Shown in pieces: positions 24,852 through 34,298 of a stretch of 37,556 nt of DNA. Origin of the DNA: Oceanospirillaceae bacterium (GTDB lineage: Bacteria > Pseudomonadota > Gammaproteobacteria > Pseudomonadales > Balneatricaceae); NCBI GenBank assembly GCA_013215505.1, contig JABSQZ010000036.1, forward strand, positions 1 through 37,556, read 5' to 3'. The translations under genes were made by a program, and so were the position numbers. The notes below the pieces were generated by a model that did no database searches, was not told the DNA's origin, and was given only the letters and a program-made list of their open reading frames with translations. Numbering within the stretch: the first letter of the stretch is position 1; each line of letters begins with the position of its first letter.

Positions 24852-26243
24852 TTATCTGGCGTCGAGCATTTTCTGTCCGCGGATAACTGCAGCGCGTACC
24901 TGATTGGGTGCAGTGCCACCGATGTGATCTCTGGCTGCTACTGATCCCTCCAGGGTCAGTACTTCAAACACATCAGCTTCAATATCTGCAGAGAATACTT
25001 GCAGCTCTTCCAGGCTCATTTCCGCCAGGTCTTTACTCTGCTCAATGCCGTAAGCCACTGACTTGCCAACCACTTCGTGGGCATCGCGGAACGGCATGCC
25101 CTTGCGGGTCAGGTAGTCAGCTAAGTCGGTAGCTGTTGAGAAGCCGCGCAGAGCCGCTTCACGCATTTCTGCTTTCTTCGACTCCAGTGCAGGCACCATG
25201 TCAGCGTAGGCACGCAGGCAGCCTTTGATCGTATCGATAGTATCGAACAACGGCTCTTTGTCTTCCTGGTTGTCTTTGTTGTAGGCCAGTGGCTGTGACT
25301 TCATCAACGTCAGCAGTGACATCAAATGTCCGTAGACACGGCCACTCTTACCGCGTACCAGCTCAGGTACATCCGGGTTTTTCTTCTGTGGCATGATCGA
25401 GGAACCAGTGCAGAAACGATCCGGCAAGTTGACAAAGTTAAACTGTGCCGAAGCCCATAGCACTAGCTCTTCAGACATGCGGGTCATGTGCATCGCCAGG
25501 ATACTGGAAGTGGCGCAAAACTCGATAGCGAAATCGCGATCGGAGACCGCATCTAAGGAGTTTTCCGCCGGACGATCAAAGCCCAGTAGATCACTGGTCA
25601 TCTGTCTGTTGATTGGGTATGTGGTTCCCGCCAGCGCCGCGGCACCTAATGGCGATATGTTTACGCGCTTGCGGGTATCGACATAGCGCTCGTAATCACG
25701 GCTAAGCATTTCGAACCAAGCCAATAGATGATGGCCAAAAGTCACCGGCTGGGCCGTCTGCAAATGGGTAAAGCCGGGCATGATAGTGTCGGCTTCGGCC
25801 TTTGCCAGGGTCAGCAAGCCCTGTTGCAAACGACTAATCTCGCTGAGAATGTTGTCGACTTCATCACGCACATAGAGGCGGATATCAGTGGCCACTTGGT
25901 CGTTACGTGAACGCCCGGTGTGTAATTTCTTACCGGTTGAGCCGATTTTTTTAGTCAGGGCCGCTTCGATATTCATGTGAATATCTTCCAGCTCTACCGA
26001 CCAGGGGAAATCACCGTTTTCAATTTCGCTCTGAATTTCAGCCAGGCCGGTTTCAATCGCCGCACACTCGTCGCCCGTTAGCACACCGGCTTCAGTAAGC
26101 ATTTTGGCGTGCGCAATAGAGCCCTTAATATCTTGTCGGTACATACGCTGATCAAAGTCGATAGAAGCGGTAAAACGAGCGACGAATGCATCTGTTGGTT
26201 CTGTGAAACGGCCGCCCCACTGCTGGTTAGTCTCTTTACTCAT
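24852..26243 (-). CDS. argH: Argininosuccinate lyase
   Basis: Last step of arginine synthesis: argininosuccinate to arginine and fumarate. The 463 residues contain the superfamily signature [35 protein letters not shown], and the catalytic His in [17 protein letters not shown]. Length is normal and the tetrameric fumarase/aspartase fold is expected. It is divergent from hemC. Pseudomonas has the same argH-hemC neighbourhood but with algZ-algR between; those genes are absent here. A TATAAT box lies about 48 bp upstream of the ATG. Confidence 0.97.
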   Translation of the reverse strand: MSKETNQQWGGRFTEPTDAFVARFTASIDFDQRMYRQDIKGSIAHAKMLTEAGVLTGDECAAIETGLAEIQSEIENGDFPWSVELEDIHMNIEAALTKKIGSTGKKLHTGRSRNDQVATDIRLYVRDEVDNILSEISRLQQGLLTLAKAEADTIMPGFTHLQTAQPVTFGHHLLAWFEMLSRDYERYVDTRKRVNISPLGAAALAGTTYPINRQMTSDLLGFDRPAENSLDAVSDRDFAIEFCATSSILAMHMTRMSEELVLWASAQFNFVNLPDRFCTGSSIMPQKKNPDVPELVRGKSGRVYGHLMSLLTLMKSQPLAYNKDNQEDKEPLFDTIDTIKGCLRAYADMVPALESKKAEMREAALRGFSTATDLADYLTRKGMPFRDAHEVVGKSVAYGIEQSKDLAEMSLEELQVFSADIEADVFEVLTLEGSVAARDHIGGTAPNQVRAAVIRGQKMLDAR

Positions 26244-26290
26244 TGTATGTTTTCCTTGTAATAAATAGATATCGCTGAAAAATTGGCGAG

Positions 26291-26296
26291 ATTATA
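26291..26296 (-). promoter_or_regulatory. Promoter -10 element of argH
   Basis: Perfect TATAAT on the minus strand, predicted start near 26284 and leader about 40 nt. No good -35 hexamer is visible. I see no clear ARG box by eye. Confidence 0.5.
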
Positions 26297-26468
26297 ACAG
26301 TTTTGATCCGCAAATATGCCGATAGCATGCTACAATTTTGCCAATTAACTACAACCCATATTTTCAGCGCCAATCCAGCTGCCAACTGGCGACGACAATT
26401 GCTATCTATATAGCAGCAGAGCCTTACTTCGCTGTCTATTAGCGGGTTTGTTTTAGACATTCCCGGGT

Positions 26469-26474
26469 TATAAT
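26469..26474 (+). promoter_or_regulatory. Candidate -10 element of hemCDXY
   Basis: TATAAT at 26469-26474 in the 380-bp argH-hemC gap, giving a leader of about 143 nt to the hemC ATG at 26624. The -35 region (TTTGTT around 26447) is poor. The gap also holds a small hairpin, GCTATCTATATAGC (26401-26414), and no gene. Confidence 0.4.
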
Positions 26475-26623
26475 GAAACATCTGAAAGCTGCAAACTGGC
26501 CCGTCTGGATACAGCTGTTCACTGCCAAACAAGCACCGAAATCAAGTTGTCAGAAAACGTCGGGAGCCAGCAATAGCCCCGGGCAACCCACTGCTAAAAA
26601 TAGAAAATTATTAGGATCAGGAT

Positions 26624-27565
26624 ATGCCACAAAAAACCATCCGTATTGCCACCCGTGAAAGTAAACTGGCGATGTGGCAGGCCGAATACGTCAAAGCCGA
26701 ACTAGAACACCACCACCCGGACATTACAGTCGAGCTACTAGGTATGACCACTAAGGGTGACATACTCCTGGACACTCCACTGGCAAAGATCGGCGGCAAG
26801 GGGCTGTTTGTTAAAGAACTTGAAGTGGCGATGCTGGAAAAGCGTGCCGATATCGCGGTGCACTCGATGAAAGATGTGCCTATGGAATTCCCCGAGGGGT
26901 TAGGTCTGGCAGTTATCTGCCCTCGGGAAGATCCCACCGATGCTTTTGTCTCTAACAACTATAAAAGCCTGGCCAACCTGCCCGAGGGCGCAATAGTAGG
27001 CACTTCTTCACTGCGCCGTCAGGCACTGATTCGCGAACACCGCCCCGATTTAAAAATCAAGGATCTGCGCGGTAATGTGCAAACCCGACTGCGTAAATTA
27101 GACGAGGGCATGTACGATGCAATCATTTTAGCCAGCGCCGGATTAATTCGCCTCGAGCTTGAACAGCGGATTCGTTTTCGTCTGCCGATCGACTTGTGCC
27201 TGCCAGCGGGCGGCCAGGGTGCGGTTGGCATTGAGTGCCGTCTCGATGATCAAGACACTATAGAGTTGCTCAAACCACTGCACCATGTTTCCAGCGCCTA
27301 CTGTGTCATGGCCGAGCGTGCCATGAACAAGAGACTGGAGGGTGGCTGTCAGGTACCTATCGCCTGCCATGCGTTACTCAACGAAGATCACTCGGAACTC
27401 TATTTGCGCGGCTTAGTTGCCAAGCCAGATGGCACTACCATTTTGCGCGATGAAATCCGCGGTCTGCCAGGTGATGCTGAAAAAATCGGCACTGAGTTGG
27501 CAGAGCGGTTGTTAGCTGCCGGGGCTGGAGAAATTCTCCGCGCCGTTTACGATCAGCAAAGTTAA
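26624..27565 (+). CDS. hemC: Porphobilinogen deaminase (hydroxymethylbilane synthase)
   Basis: Polymerises four porphobilinogens to hydroxymethylbilane in tetrapyrrole synthesis; 313 residues. The dipyrromethane cofactor cysteine is Cys242 in [13 protein letters not shown], at the same number as in E. coli. Other landmarks are [27 protein letters not shown] and [12 protein letters not shown] precedes the ATG. It is the first gene of hemC-hemD-hemX-hemY, with hemD starting 3 bp after its stop codon. Confidence 0.97.
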   Translation: MPQKTIRIATRESKLAMWQAEYVKAELEHHHPDITVELLGMTTKGDILLDTPLAKIGGKGLFVKELEVAMLEKRADIAVHSMKDVPMEFPEGLGLAVICPREDPTDAFVSNNYKSLANLPEGAIVGTSSLRRQALIREHRPDLKIKDLRGNVQTRLRKLDEGMYDAIILASAGLIRLELEQRIRFRLPIDLCLPAGGQGAVGIECRLDDQDTIELLKPLHHVSSAYCVMAERAMNKRLEGGCQVPIACHALLNEDHSELYLRGLVAKPDGTTILRDEIRGLPGDAEKIGTELAERLLAAGAGEILRAVYDQQS

Positions 27566-27568
27566 TTG

Positions 27569-28390
27569 ATGAGTCAGCCCTTGCCACTTACAGCAAAAGT
27601 ATTAGTCACCCGACCAGAGCACCGTCAAGCGGCGCTGTGCGAGTTATTGCAGCGCAACAGCCTGCAGCCGGTCTCCTTTGCCACCATTAAAATTGCTGCC
27701 AGGGACTCCAGTCACACTGATTACGGGCGACTAAAGCAACATATTTTGGATTTGGATCTGTTTGATATTATCATCTGTGTCAGTGCCAATGCCGCCGCTA
27801 TTGCCGGTGAATTAATTGAAGATTACTGGCCGCAGTTACCGCTGGGTATCACCTGGATAGCGATCGGCAGCGCCAGCGCCAGGGCGCTGGTCAAATACCA
27901 GATACAAGCGCTGACACCCGCGGCGGGCCACGACTCGGAAGCGCTGTTGCAACTTACACAATTACAACAGCTTGCAGGCAAAAAAGTATTAATTTTAAAA
28001 GGAAACTCAGGCCGGCAATTACTGTCTGAAACCTTACGCGATAGAGGAGCTATAATTACTGAAGCTGTACTCTACGACCGGATCATCGCAACTTATACTG
28101 ATCAGCAGATAAACAACAGCTTATATAATTCAGGCTTATCCGCTATTCTCGTCACTAGTGGAGAAGCATTGTGTAACTTAACCGCAATCGCCAGTGGTAG
28201 CCAAAAACAGTTCGAACATAAATCTTTACTGGCCACCCCATTGATTGTACCTAGTACTCGTGTAGCAAAAATTGCCTCTACACAGGGATATTACCGGATA
28301 ACTGTAGCCCGGGCCGCCGATAATCAGGCGATGCTGGACGCGCTACTCACAGTAAAAGGCTTGGAAGCTGACAATGAAGAAACGCAATAA
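27569..28390 (+). CDS. hemD: Uroporphyrinogen-III synthase
   Basis: Cyclises hydroxymethylbilane with inversion of ring D; 273 residues from ATG 27569 (an in-frame TTG at 27566 is less likely). HemD sequences diverge strongly, but LVTRPEHRQAALCELL, FDIIICVSANAAAIAGE, WIAIGSASARAL, LILKGNSGRQLLSETLRDRGA and AILVTSGEAL are recognisable family blocks, and position between hemC and hemX supports the call. It overlaps hemX by 17 bp. Confidence 0.93.
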   Translation: MSQPLPLTAKVLVTRPEHRQAALCELLQRNSLQPVSFATIKIAARDSSHTDYGRLKQHILDLDLFDIIICVSANAAAIAGELIEDYWPQLPLGITWIAIGSASARALVKYQIQALTPAAGHDSEALLQLTQLQQLAGKKVLILKGNSGRQLLSETLRDRGAIITEAVLYDRIIATYTDQQINNSLYNSGLSAILVTSGEALCNLTAIASGSQKQFEHKSLLATPLIVPSTRVAKIASTQGYYRITVARAADNQAMLDALLTVKGLEADNEETQ

Positions 28391-29816
28391 AATAATTACC
28401 GAAGAAAAAAAAGCCACTGATACCAACAGTGTTGTCAGCGAAATCACTCAGGGCGAGACTGTCGCAGATAAAGCGCCTGACAACTCTGAGTCGATAGCAA
28501 CCAAAGCCGAACTGGCATCAGTTGCAGACCCTGCAGATCCAATAAAGACTGACACTGCAGCTGTTGCTGCCTCGGAGCAACAATCGCTACAAGGTAAGGG
28601 CGATAAAACCACTAAGCCCACAGCGACCGGTAAAAAAACCACTGAGAAAGTGGATAAAGTTGTCATCGACACCAGCAGCAAGCGCGATACACAGCCCACT
28701 AAAGCAGTGAAGCCGAGCGAGAAAATGCCAGAAAAATCATCCTCCGGCCCGGCAAAGCTAGCAGTAGTAATCTCGCTGCTAGCCCTGGGATTAACCGGTT
28801 ATCAATACTACCAAAGCCTGCAGGCCTCATCGGCTCAGCAACAGCTGCTAGAAGGTAAAATCAGCCAATTAGAGCAGCAGCTGAATAACGGATTGGCAAC
28901 CGCTAGTAGCAGTGCCGAACAGACTAAAAGCTTAGTTGAGAGCAGCATTGCTGGAGTGAATAACAACCTGCAGCAACTGCAAGCGGCGACCGCAGAAAAA
29001 AGCGCTGATCTGCAAGCTCTGCAACAACGTCTGACCAAAAGCATTCAGCAAGTTAGCGCCTCAGGTTTGCAGCAAAATTCCCGCCGGGACTGGCTGCTGG
29101 CAGAAGTTGAATACCTGCTGCGCTTAGCCAACCAGCGAGTGTTAATGGAGAACACCCCCATTGGCGCCCTGGCACTCTTACAATCCGCCGATCAGATATT
29201 ACAGCAGACCGACGATGTCTCAATTTTCTCAGTGCGCAAGGCCTTAGCCGCCGACATCGTCGCGCTGGCCGCTGTGCCGCATGTAGATCAAGAGGGCCTA
29301 TACCTTAAAATTGATGCGCTTAGCTCGCAGATCAATCAGCTGCGATTAGTGCCGGTGTCCGACCAAAAGCGCCTCACCAATTCCATCAATGAACTGGCCA
29401 CTGATGCGATAGAAAATACCGAGAAAAATAGTTTTGCCAAAGTCTGGGACAACATCAGCACCGAGCTAAAACAACTGGTAGTGATCAGACACCGCGAGGA
29501 AGCTGTCGAGCCATTGCTGTCTACGGCGCAACAAGCCGGACTGCTGCAAAATTTGCACATTTTATTTGAGCAGGCGCAACTGGCACTGTTACAGCGCAAG
29601 CAGACCCCCTACCTGCGCAGCATCGAAAAAGCAGAGTTGATCATCAACAGTTATTTTCAGGCCAAAGATGCCACAACAACAGCACTGCTAAAAGGTTTGC
29701 AACAACTTAAAGGGCAGCAAATTAGCGTGCCGCTACCGAGCATCGCCGGCTCTCTGAATGCGCTCAAAGCCTATTTAAAGCAAGCCGCTGAACTTAAAGC
29801 TGGGGAGGCAGGCTAA
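28374..29816 (+). CDS. hemX: HemX, membrane-anchored protein of the heme operon
   Basis: A 480-residue protein: a low-complexity Lys/Thr/Ala-rich cytoplasmic region (about 1-124), one membrane segment (about 127-147, LAVVISLLALGLTGYQYY), a Gln/Ala-rich coiled coil (about 150-230) and a periplasmic helical HemX domain. It is often labelled uroporphyrinogen-III C-methyltransferase, but no SAM-binding methyltransferase motif is present, so that label should not be used. Its exact role beside HemY is unknown. The start lies inside hemD and the stop codon overlaps hemY (TAATG). Confidence 0.9.
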   Translation: MKKRNKIITEEKKATDTNSVVSEITQGETVADKAPDNSESIATKAELASVADPADPIKTDTAAVAASEQQSLQGKGDKTTKPTATGKKTTEKVDKVVIDTSSKRDTQPTKAVKPSEKMPEKSSSGPAKLAVVISLLALGLTGYQYYQSLQASSAQQQLLEGKISQLEQQLNNGLATASSSAEQTKSLVESSIAGVNNNLQQLQAATAEKSADLQALQQRLTKSIQQVSASGLQQNSRRDWLLAEVEYLLRLANQRVLMENTPIGALALLQSADQILQQTDDVSIFSVRKALAADIVALAAVPHVDQEGLYLKIDALSSQINQLRLVPVSDQKRLTNSINELATDAIENTEKNSFAKVWDNISTELKQLVVIRHREEAVEPLLSTAQQAGLLQNLHILFEQAQLALLQRKQTPYLRSIEKAELIINSYFQAKDATTTALLKGLQQLKGQQISVPLPSIAGSLNALKAYLKQAAELKAGEAG

Positions 29817-31111
29817 TGATTCGTCTATTGATTCTGTGTTTTACGGTGTTAGGTGCTGGGGCGTTCCTCGGTACATTGATGAAACAAGATGAAGGTTATG
29901 TACTGATCTCTATTAACAATACAACGGTCGAGACTAGCTTCTGGACCTTTATATTTCTCGGCTTCTTGATCTTTTTAGCCGCACACTGGAGCCTGAACTT
30001 ATTGTTCCGCATCGGCCTGCCCGGTAAGCACTTTTTTGAGTGGCGTAAAAACCGCATCGCCCGCACGGCGCAAAAACGCACCTTCAAAGGATTGGTTGCT
30101 CTGTCTGAAGGCCACTGGTGGCAAGCGCAACGGTTATTATCACAAACTGCGCCCACCGCTGCACAGCCACTGATTAACTATTTAGGTGCCGCCAAGGCCG
30201 CCCACGAGCAAGGGCATAAAGACAATACTGATGATTTCTTTGCCCAGGCGCGCGCCATCGCCCCGGAGGCCGAAGTCAGCATTGGCCTGCAGGAGTCCGA
30301 AGTCCAGGTAGATCGCGGTGAAATCGACGCGGCGACTATTACCTTAAAACGTTTGCATGTGCTAGCACCTAAACACTCGCGCATTCTGCGTGAATTATCT
30401 GAGCTCTACCGGCGCCAGCAAGAGTGGCAGGGGCTGATTGAGCTACTGCCAAAATTGCACAAGTTCAAAGTCTTTGAGCAACAGCAACTCACTGAACTAG
30501 AAGCGCTTTGCTACCGCGAAATGCTATTGTCGGTGGTGACTAAATTGCCGATCGAAAGCACCGCAGAGACTCGGGTTAAAGCGCTCAGCAGAGGCTGGAA
30601 AGCACTGCCGAACAAGCTCAACCAGAGTGTTGAAATGATGCATACTTACGCGCAGGCACTGATAGAAGCACAGGCCTTTGACGAAGCTGAAGTTTTTCTT
30701 AAAGACCAAATCAAACGCACTTGGGATGATTCACTGATTACCCTCTACGGCACAGTGCCCAGTTCCGATAGCTTGCGCCACTACAAGCAAGCGGTGGCCT
30801 GGCTGAAGAAGCAACCGAATAATGCCATACTGCTGCTCTGTACAGCCCGCTTGGCGATGGCCCACAGCGAGTGGCAGAGCGCAGTGCAATATCTTGAGAA
30901 GAGCATCGACATACTGCCCTCTGTTGAAAGCTACCGCGATCTGGCCCAGCTACTTGCCAGCTTAGGTGAGCAGGAGAAATCCCTGCAAATGAGCCAGAGA
31001 GCACTGGCGCTGACCGAGGATAGCATCAGCGCAATACCCCTGCCCCTTCCCACAGCAGAGCAGCAAGTTGAGTCAGGCGAGCCACAGCTGCAAGCAGCCG
31101 CTAAAGCTTAA
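29816..31111 (+). CDS. hemY: HemY, TPR-containing heme biosynthesis-associated membrane protein
   Basis: A 431-residue inner-membrane protein with two N-terminal membrane segments (about 2-20 and 39-64, FWTFIFLGFLIFLAAHW), the HemY_N region (RKNRIARTAQKRTFKGLVALSEGHWWQAQRLL) and TPR-like helices to the end. Proteobacterial HemY is unrelated to Bacillus protoporphyrinogen oxidase HemY and has no proven catalytic activity. It is the last gene of the operon; a strong hairpin with a T-run follows. Confidence 0.93.
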   Translation: MIRLLILCFTVLGAGAFLGTLMKQDEGYVLISINNTTVETSFWTFIFLGFLIFLAAHWSLNLLFRIGLPGKHFFEWRKNRIARTAQKRTFKGLVALSEGHWWQAQRLLSQTAPTAAQPLINYLGAAKAAHEQGHKDNTDDFFAQARAIAPEAEVSIGLQESEVQVDRGEIDAATITLKRLHVLAPKHSRILRELSELYRRQQEWQGLIELLPKLHKFKVFEQQQLTELEALCYREMLLSVVTKLPIESTAETRVKALSRGWKALPNKLNQSVEMMHTYAQALIEAQAFDEAEVFLKDQIKRTWDDSLITLYGTVPSSDSLRHYKQAVAWLKKQPNNAILLLCTARLAMAHSEWQSAVQYLEKSIDILPSVESYRDLAQLLASLGEQEKSLQMSQRALALTEDSISAIPLPLPTAEQQVESGEPQLQAAAKA

Positions 31112-31125
31112 CGTTGCAACAGCTT

Positions 31126-31154
31126 AAAAGCACTGGAAAAACACAGTGCTTTTT
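31126..31154 (+). terminator. Intrinsic terminator of hemCDXY
   Basis: Perfect 10-bp stem AAAAGCACTG (31126-31135) / CAGTGCTTTT (31144-31153), loop GAAAAACA, with the T-run part of the 3' arm. It lies 14 bp after the hemY stop codon and is the best intrinsic terminator in the window. Confidence 0.85.
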
Positions 31155-31250
31155 AATTTCTAGTCCAGAAAAAATACTGACAAGCCCGCAGAAAAACAAT
31201 AAATAGTTTCACAGCTTGTCCTGTATCCACCGCGCTGTTTAAGGATTTTT

Positions 31251-32309
31251 ATGCACATAAAGTCACTGCTCAATATTGAACTGCCGATTATTCAGGCCCC
31301 GATGGCCGGGGTCCAAGATCAGCGCCTGGCGATAGCAGTCACCAACTCCGGAGGCCTGGGATCGATCCCCTGCGCTATGCTCAGCCATGCACAAATAACT
31401 GAGCAGATTGAACAGTTTAAAGCGCAGAGTGATGGCAGCTACAACTTAAATTTTTTCTGCCATCAGACACCGGCGGATAACCCGGGTGCGCTGCAGCGCT
31501 GGCAGCAACAGCTGGCACCTTACTACGAAGAATTCAATATCCAGCCAAGTAATTCAGCCGGGCCCTCGCGCAACCCTATCGATCAGCAGATTGTAGAGCT
31601 ACTGGCCCCCTTTAAACCCCCTGTTATCAGTTTTCACTTTGGTCTTCCCAACCGAGCAATACTGCAGCAGATCAAAGCCTGGGGCACGGTTGTACTCTCC
31701 AGCGCCACCAGCGTTGCAGAAGCACTCTGGCTGGAGCAGCACGGCGCCGATGTCATTATCGCCCAGGGAGCGGAAGCCGGTGGCCACCGAGCGATGTTTT
31801 TGGAGACCGATCTGAGCGCTCAGCAGGGCACCTTCAGCTTGCTGCCAAATATCCTGAATGCGGTATCAGTGCCAGTGATTGCCGCTGGCGGCATTGCGGA
31901 TGCCAATGGCGTCAGAGCAGCGATCAGCTTAGGTGCCGGCGCCGTGCAGATAGGTACCAGCTATTTGCTTTGCGATGAAGCGACTACCAGTACACTGCAT
32001 CGTCAGGCTCTGCTATCGCCAAGTGGCAAGCACACTTGTATCACCAATGTGTTCAGCGGCAGGCCTGCACGTGGCATCATTAATCGAGCCATCACTGAAC
32101 TGGGCCCGATCAGCGAAATAGCGCCGCAATTCCCACTCGCCTCTGTGGCTTTCGCACCGCTACGCAGTGCCGTTGAACAACAGCAAATTGGTGATTTTTC
32201 GCACTTTTGGTGCGGCCAGAACAACAGCGGCTGCCAGGCCATCTCCGCCGCACAAATGACAAAACAGTTAAGCGCGGGATTAACAGGAGTTTCTACCAAT
32301 GCACATTAA
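31251..32309 (+). CDS. NAD(P)H-dependent flavin oxidoreductase / nitronate monooxygenase family
   Basis: A 352-residue FMN-binding TIM barrel of the 2-nitropropane dioxygenase family. Visible are the N-terminal PIIQAPMAGV, the loop GAEAGGHRA with the histidine (His179) that acts as base in nitronate monooxygenases, and the phosphate-binding segment IAAGGIADANGVRAAISLGAGAVQIGTSYL. Oxidation of alkyl nitronates is the best-known activity, but family members vary and the substrate is not determined. AAGGA precedes the ATG. The gene overlaps the next gene by 11 bp, implying coupling to a membrane protein. Confidence 0.88.
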   Translation: MHIKSLLNIELPIIQAPMAGVQDQRLAIAVTNSGGLGSIPCAMLSHAQITEQIEQFKAQSDGSYNLNFFCHQTPADNPGALQRWQQQLAPYYEEFNIQPSNSAGPSRNPIDQQIVELLAPFKPPVISFHFGLPNRAILQQIKAWGTVVLSSATSVAEALWLEQHGADVIIAQGAEAGGHRAMFLETDLSAQQGTFSLLPNILNAVSVPVIAAGGIADANGVRAAISLGAGAVQIGTSYLLCDEATTSTLHRQALLSPSGKHTCITNVFSGRPARGIINRAITELGPISEIAPQFPLASVAFAPLRSAVEQQQIGDFSHFWCGQNNSGCQAISAAQMTKQLSAGLTGVSTNAH

Positions 32310-33255
32310 GCTGGAAAATTTTTTACAGCAGTTACCGGTCGCGGCTGCGGGGCTGGCGCTGGGCATCGCCAGCTTGGGCCTGACCTCAGGGACACTCTAT
32401 CCGCAATTGGCATATTTGCAGTTAGTCACTAGCTTGATAGCCGTGCTGTTAGTCATTTTAGTCGCCAGCAAGCTACTGCTGGCCCCACAGAGTTTATGGC
32501 AGAGCATCTCTGATCCAGCGGCCGGGCCTATGTTGCCCACTATCGCTATGGTGTTAATGATCGCCAGTGAAAACCTGCCTGTAGCAGCGGCCTACTATCT
32601 GTGGGGCGCTGCGGTCGTGTTACACTTACTGCTGTTACTCGCTTTTATCATCAGCCGCTGGCAGAATTTCCAACTGCAGCAGCTGGCCCCCACCTGGTTT
32701 ATCCCGCCAATAGGTATCGCCGTCGCCTCGCTGACCAACCCCGGAGCCGAAACATTTACCTTTAGTTACCTGCTGTTAAATTTCGCTATTTGCTGCATGT
32801 TATTGATGCCGTTGATGATCTACCGACTCTGGCGCCACCCGGCACTAGCAAAACCGATTAAGCCAAGTTTAGCGCTGTTTGCGGCACCGCCTAATTTATG
32901 CCTGGCAGGCTATTTAACTTTCTATCAGAGCCCCGGGTTAATAGCAGTGAGCCTCTGGGTGGTGCTGGCTATGGCGATGAGTTTGTTTAGCTATTACTGT
33001 TTTATTCGCCTCTACCGGGATAGTTTCAGCCCGGTATTTGCCGCTTTCACTTTCCCGGCGGTAATCGGCGCTGCGGCTATGCAGCAGACTGCTGAATTTT
33101 TCGCCTACCGCGGGGTCGACGCTCAGCTAGTGCAATTATTTTCCAGTATTGCCCAAGTGCAAATATTGTTAGCCGCGCTGATTACCACCTTGGTCTGCTA
33201 TAGATTTATCAAACATTTTTACCAGATGCATTCGCAAGCTACTGTAGCGAGTTGA
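32299..33255 (+). CDS. TDT/SLAC1-family (TehA-like) membrane transport protein
   Basis: A 318-residue, highly hydrophobic protein with about ten membrane segments. The first helix (PVAAAGLALGIASLGL) and the internal FIPPIGIAVASLTNPGAE segment fit the tellurite-resistance/dicarboxylate transporter family, which includes TehA and plant SLAC1 anion channels. Substrate cannot be inferred. The start lies inside the 3' end of the flavoprotein gene, with AGGAG (32285-32289) upstream. No TehB-type methyltransferase is nearby, so tellurite resistance is not implied. Confidence 0.82.
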   Translation: MHIKLENFLQQLPVAAAGLALGIASLGLTSGTLYPQLAYLQLVTSLIAVLLVILVASKLLLAPQSLWQSISDPAAGPMLPTIAMVLMIASENLPVAAAYYLWGAAVVLHLLLLLAFIISRWQNFQLQQLAPTWFIPPIGIAVASLTNPGAETFTFSYLLLNFAICCMLLMPLMIYRLWRHPALAKPIKPSLALFAAPPNLCLAGYLTFYQSPGLIAVSLWVVLAMAMSLFSYYCFIRLYRDSFSPVFAAFTFPAVIGAAAMQQTAEFFAYRGVDAQLVQLFSSIAQVQILLAALITTLVCYRFIKHFYQMHSQATVAS

Positions 33256-33305
33256 AACTAAAGCGTAATTAATCAGTCGAAGCTCGGGAGTTGTTACACA
33301 TTTAA

Positions 33306-33317
33306 GGGCAATTGCCC
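33306..33317. promoter_or_regulatory. Perfect 12-bp palindrome upstream of the metallo-hydrolase gene
   Basis: GGGCAATTGCCC lies 8 bp upstream of a possible -10 hexamer (TACTAT, 33325-33330) and about 70 bp before the start codon at 33388, in the spacer region of the likely promoter. A repressor operator is plausible. No regulator gene is adjacent. Confidence 0.4.
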
Positions 33318-33387
33318 ACTTGTGTACTATGCTCAATTGATGTCGTTAAACCTGCAAAAGTAAGCCAACTACTTAAAAGGAAATAGC

Positions 33388-34278
33388 ATGTCTATAAAAC
33401 CTTCTCCACTGGCTGTATTAGCCCTTTCACTGATGTTTGTGGCGGGATCCGTCGCTGCGGCCGACCCCAAGATAACGGCCGAGCAAGTCAAAGATAATAT
33501 TTATATGCTGCAAGGCGGTGGCGGCAACGTAGGCCTGTTTATCGGTAAAGACGGTACTTTTTTAATTGACGATAAATTCGCCCCGATGAGCGCGGCGATC
33601 TTAGCGCAGATAAAAAAGCTTGGCGGTGATACCCCCAAGTATTTACTCAATACTCATTTCCATGGCGATCACACGGGTGGCAACCAAAATTTTGGCCAGC
33701 AGGGGGCGATCATTATCTCCCACGACAATGTACGCAAGCGCTTGCAACAGGGCTCTTATATCGCCGCTTTTGATATGAAAACCCCGCCTGCGCAGGCGCC
33801 TGCACTGCCGGTGATTACCTTCGCCCAGAACATCCACTTGCACCTCAACGGTGACAACGTTAGTGCCATCCATATCCCCAGCGCGCACACCGATGGCGAC
33901 AGCATCATTCACTTTAAAAAAGCCAACGTAATCCACACCGGTGATACTTTCTTTAACGGCTTTTATCCTTTCATCGATGCAGCCAACGGCGGCACCGTCA
34001 AGGGCATGATTGCCGCTGCCGATACCATCCTGGCACTGGCCAATGATCAAACTAAAATCATCCCAGGACACGGCCCACTAGCTAACAAGGCGGATTTGCA
34101 AAGTTTTCGCGACATGTTAGCGACTGCCTATAAAAGTTTGTCGGCACTGAAAAGTCAGGGCTTAAACGCCGATCAGGCAGTCCAAAAGAAGCCATTAGCC
34201 GCACTGGATGCGCAGTGGGGCAAGGGCTTTATGGGCACGGATAAGTGGATCAAAGTAGTCTATCCAGCGGTTGATTAA
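33388..34278 (+). CDS. Exported metallo-beta-lactamase-fold hydrolase
   Basis: A 296-residue protein with an N-terminal signal peptide (about 1-25, hydrophobic core LAVLALSLMFVAG, cleavage near SVAA-AD), so it is likely periplasmic. Metal ligands are His90, His92, Asp94 and His95 in NTHFHGDHTGG, a later His in IPSAHTDGDS, the Asp in HTGDTFF and His in IPGHGPL. This is the general MBL hydrolase pattern; nothing points specifically to beta-lactam hydrolysis, and exported quinoprotein-relay-type (SoxH-like) hydrolases look similar. AAAAGGAAA precedes the ATG. The gene is convergent with the next one, with only 9 bp between stop codons. Confidence 0.88.
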   Translation: MSIKPSPLAVLALSLMFVAGSVAAADPKITAEQVKDNIYMLQGGGGNVGLFIGKDGTFLIDDKFAPMSAAILAQIKKLGGDTPKYLLNTHFHGDHTGGNQNFGQQGAIIISHDNVRKRLQQGSYIAAFDMKTPPAQAPALPVITFAQNIHLHLNGDNVSAIHIPSAHTDGDSIIHFKKANVIHTGDTFFNGFYPFIDAANGGTVKGMIAAADTILALANDQTKIIPGHGPLANKADLQSFRDMLATAYKSLSALKSQGLNADQAVQKKPLAALDAQWGKGFMGTDKWIKVVYPAVD

Positions 34279-34298
34279 AGGATTGCTCTAACCGCTGG
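34264..34298. terminator. Shared hairpin across two convergent stop codons
   Basis: CCAGCGGTT (34264-34272) and AACCGCTGG (34290-34298) are exact reverse complements with a 17-base loop. The loop holds the stop codon of the metallo-hydrolase and most of that of the convergent M20 hydrolase; each arm also codes the last residues of one gene. It probably serves as a bidirectional terminator. Confidence 0.6.

Noticed and set aside
26473-26658. Small plus-strand frame before hemC
   Set aside because: It overlaps the hemC start region and has no ribosome binding site; this stretch is more likely promoter and leader.
28374-29816. Uroporphyrinogen-III methyltransferase function for hemX
   Set aside because: No SAM-binding or methyltransferase motif; the protein is a membrane-anchored coiled-coil protein.
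33643-34071. 142-codon minus-strand open frame
   Set aside because: Antisense to the metallo-hydrolase gene, whose metal-binding motifs are intact.
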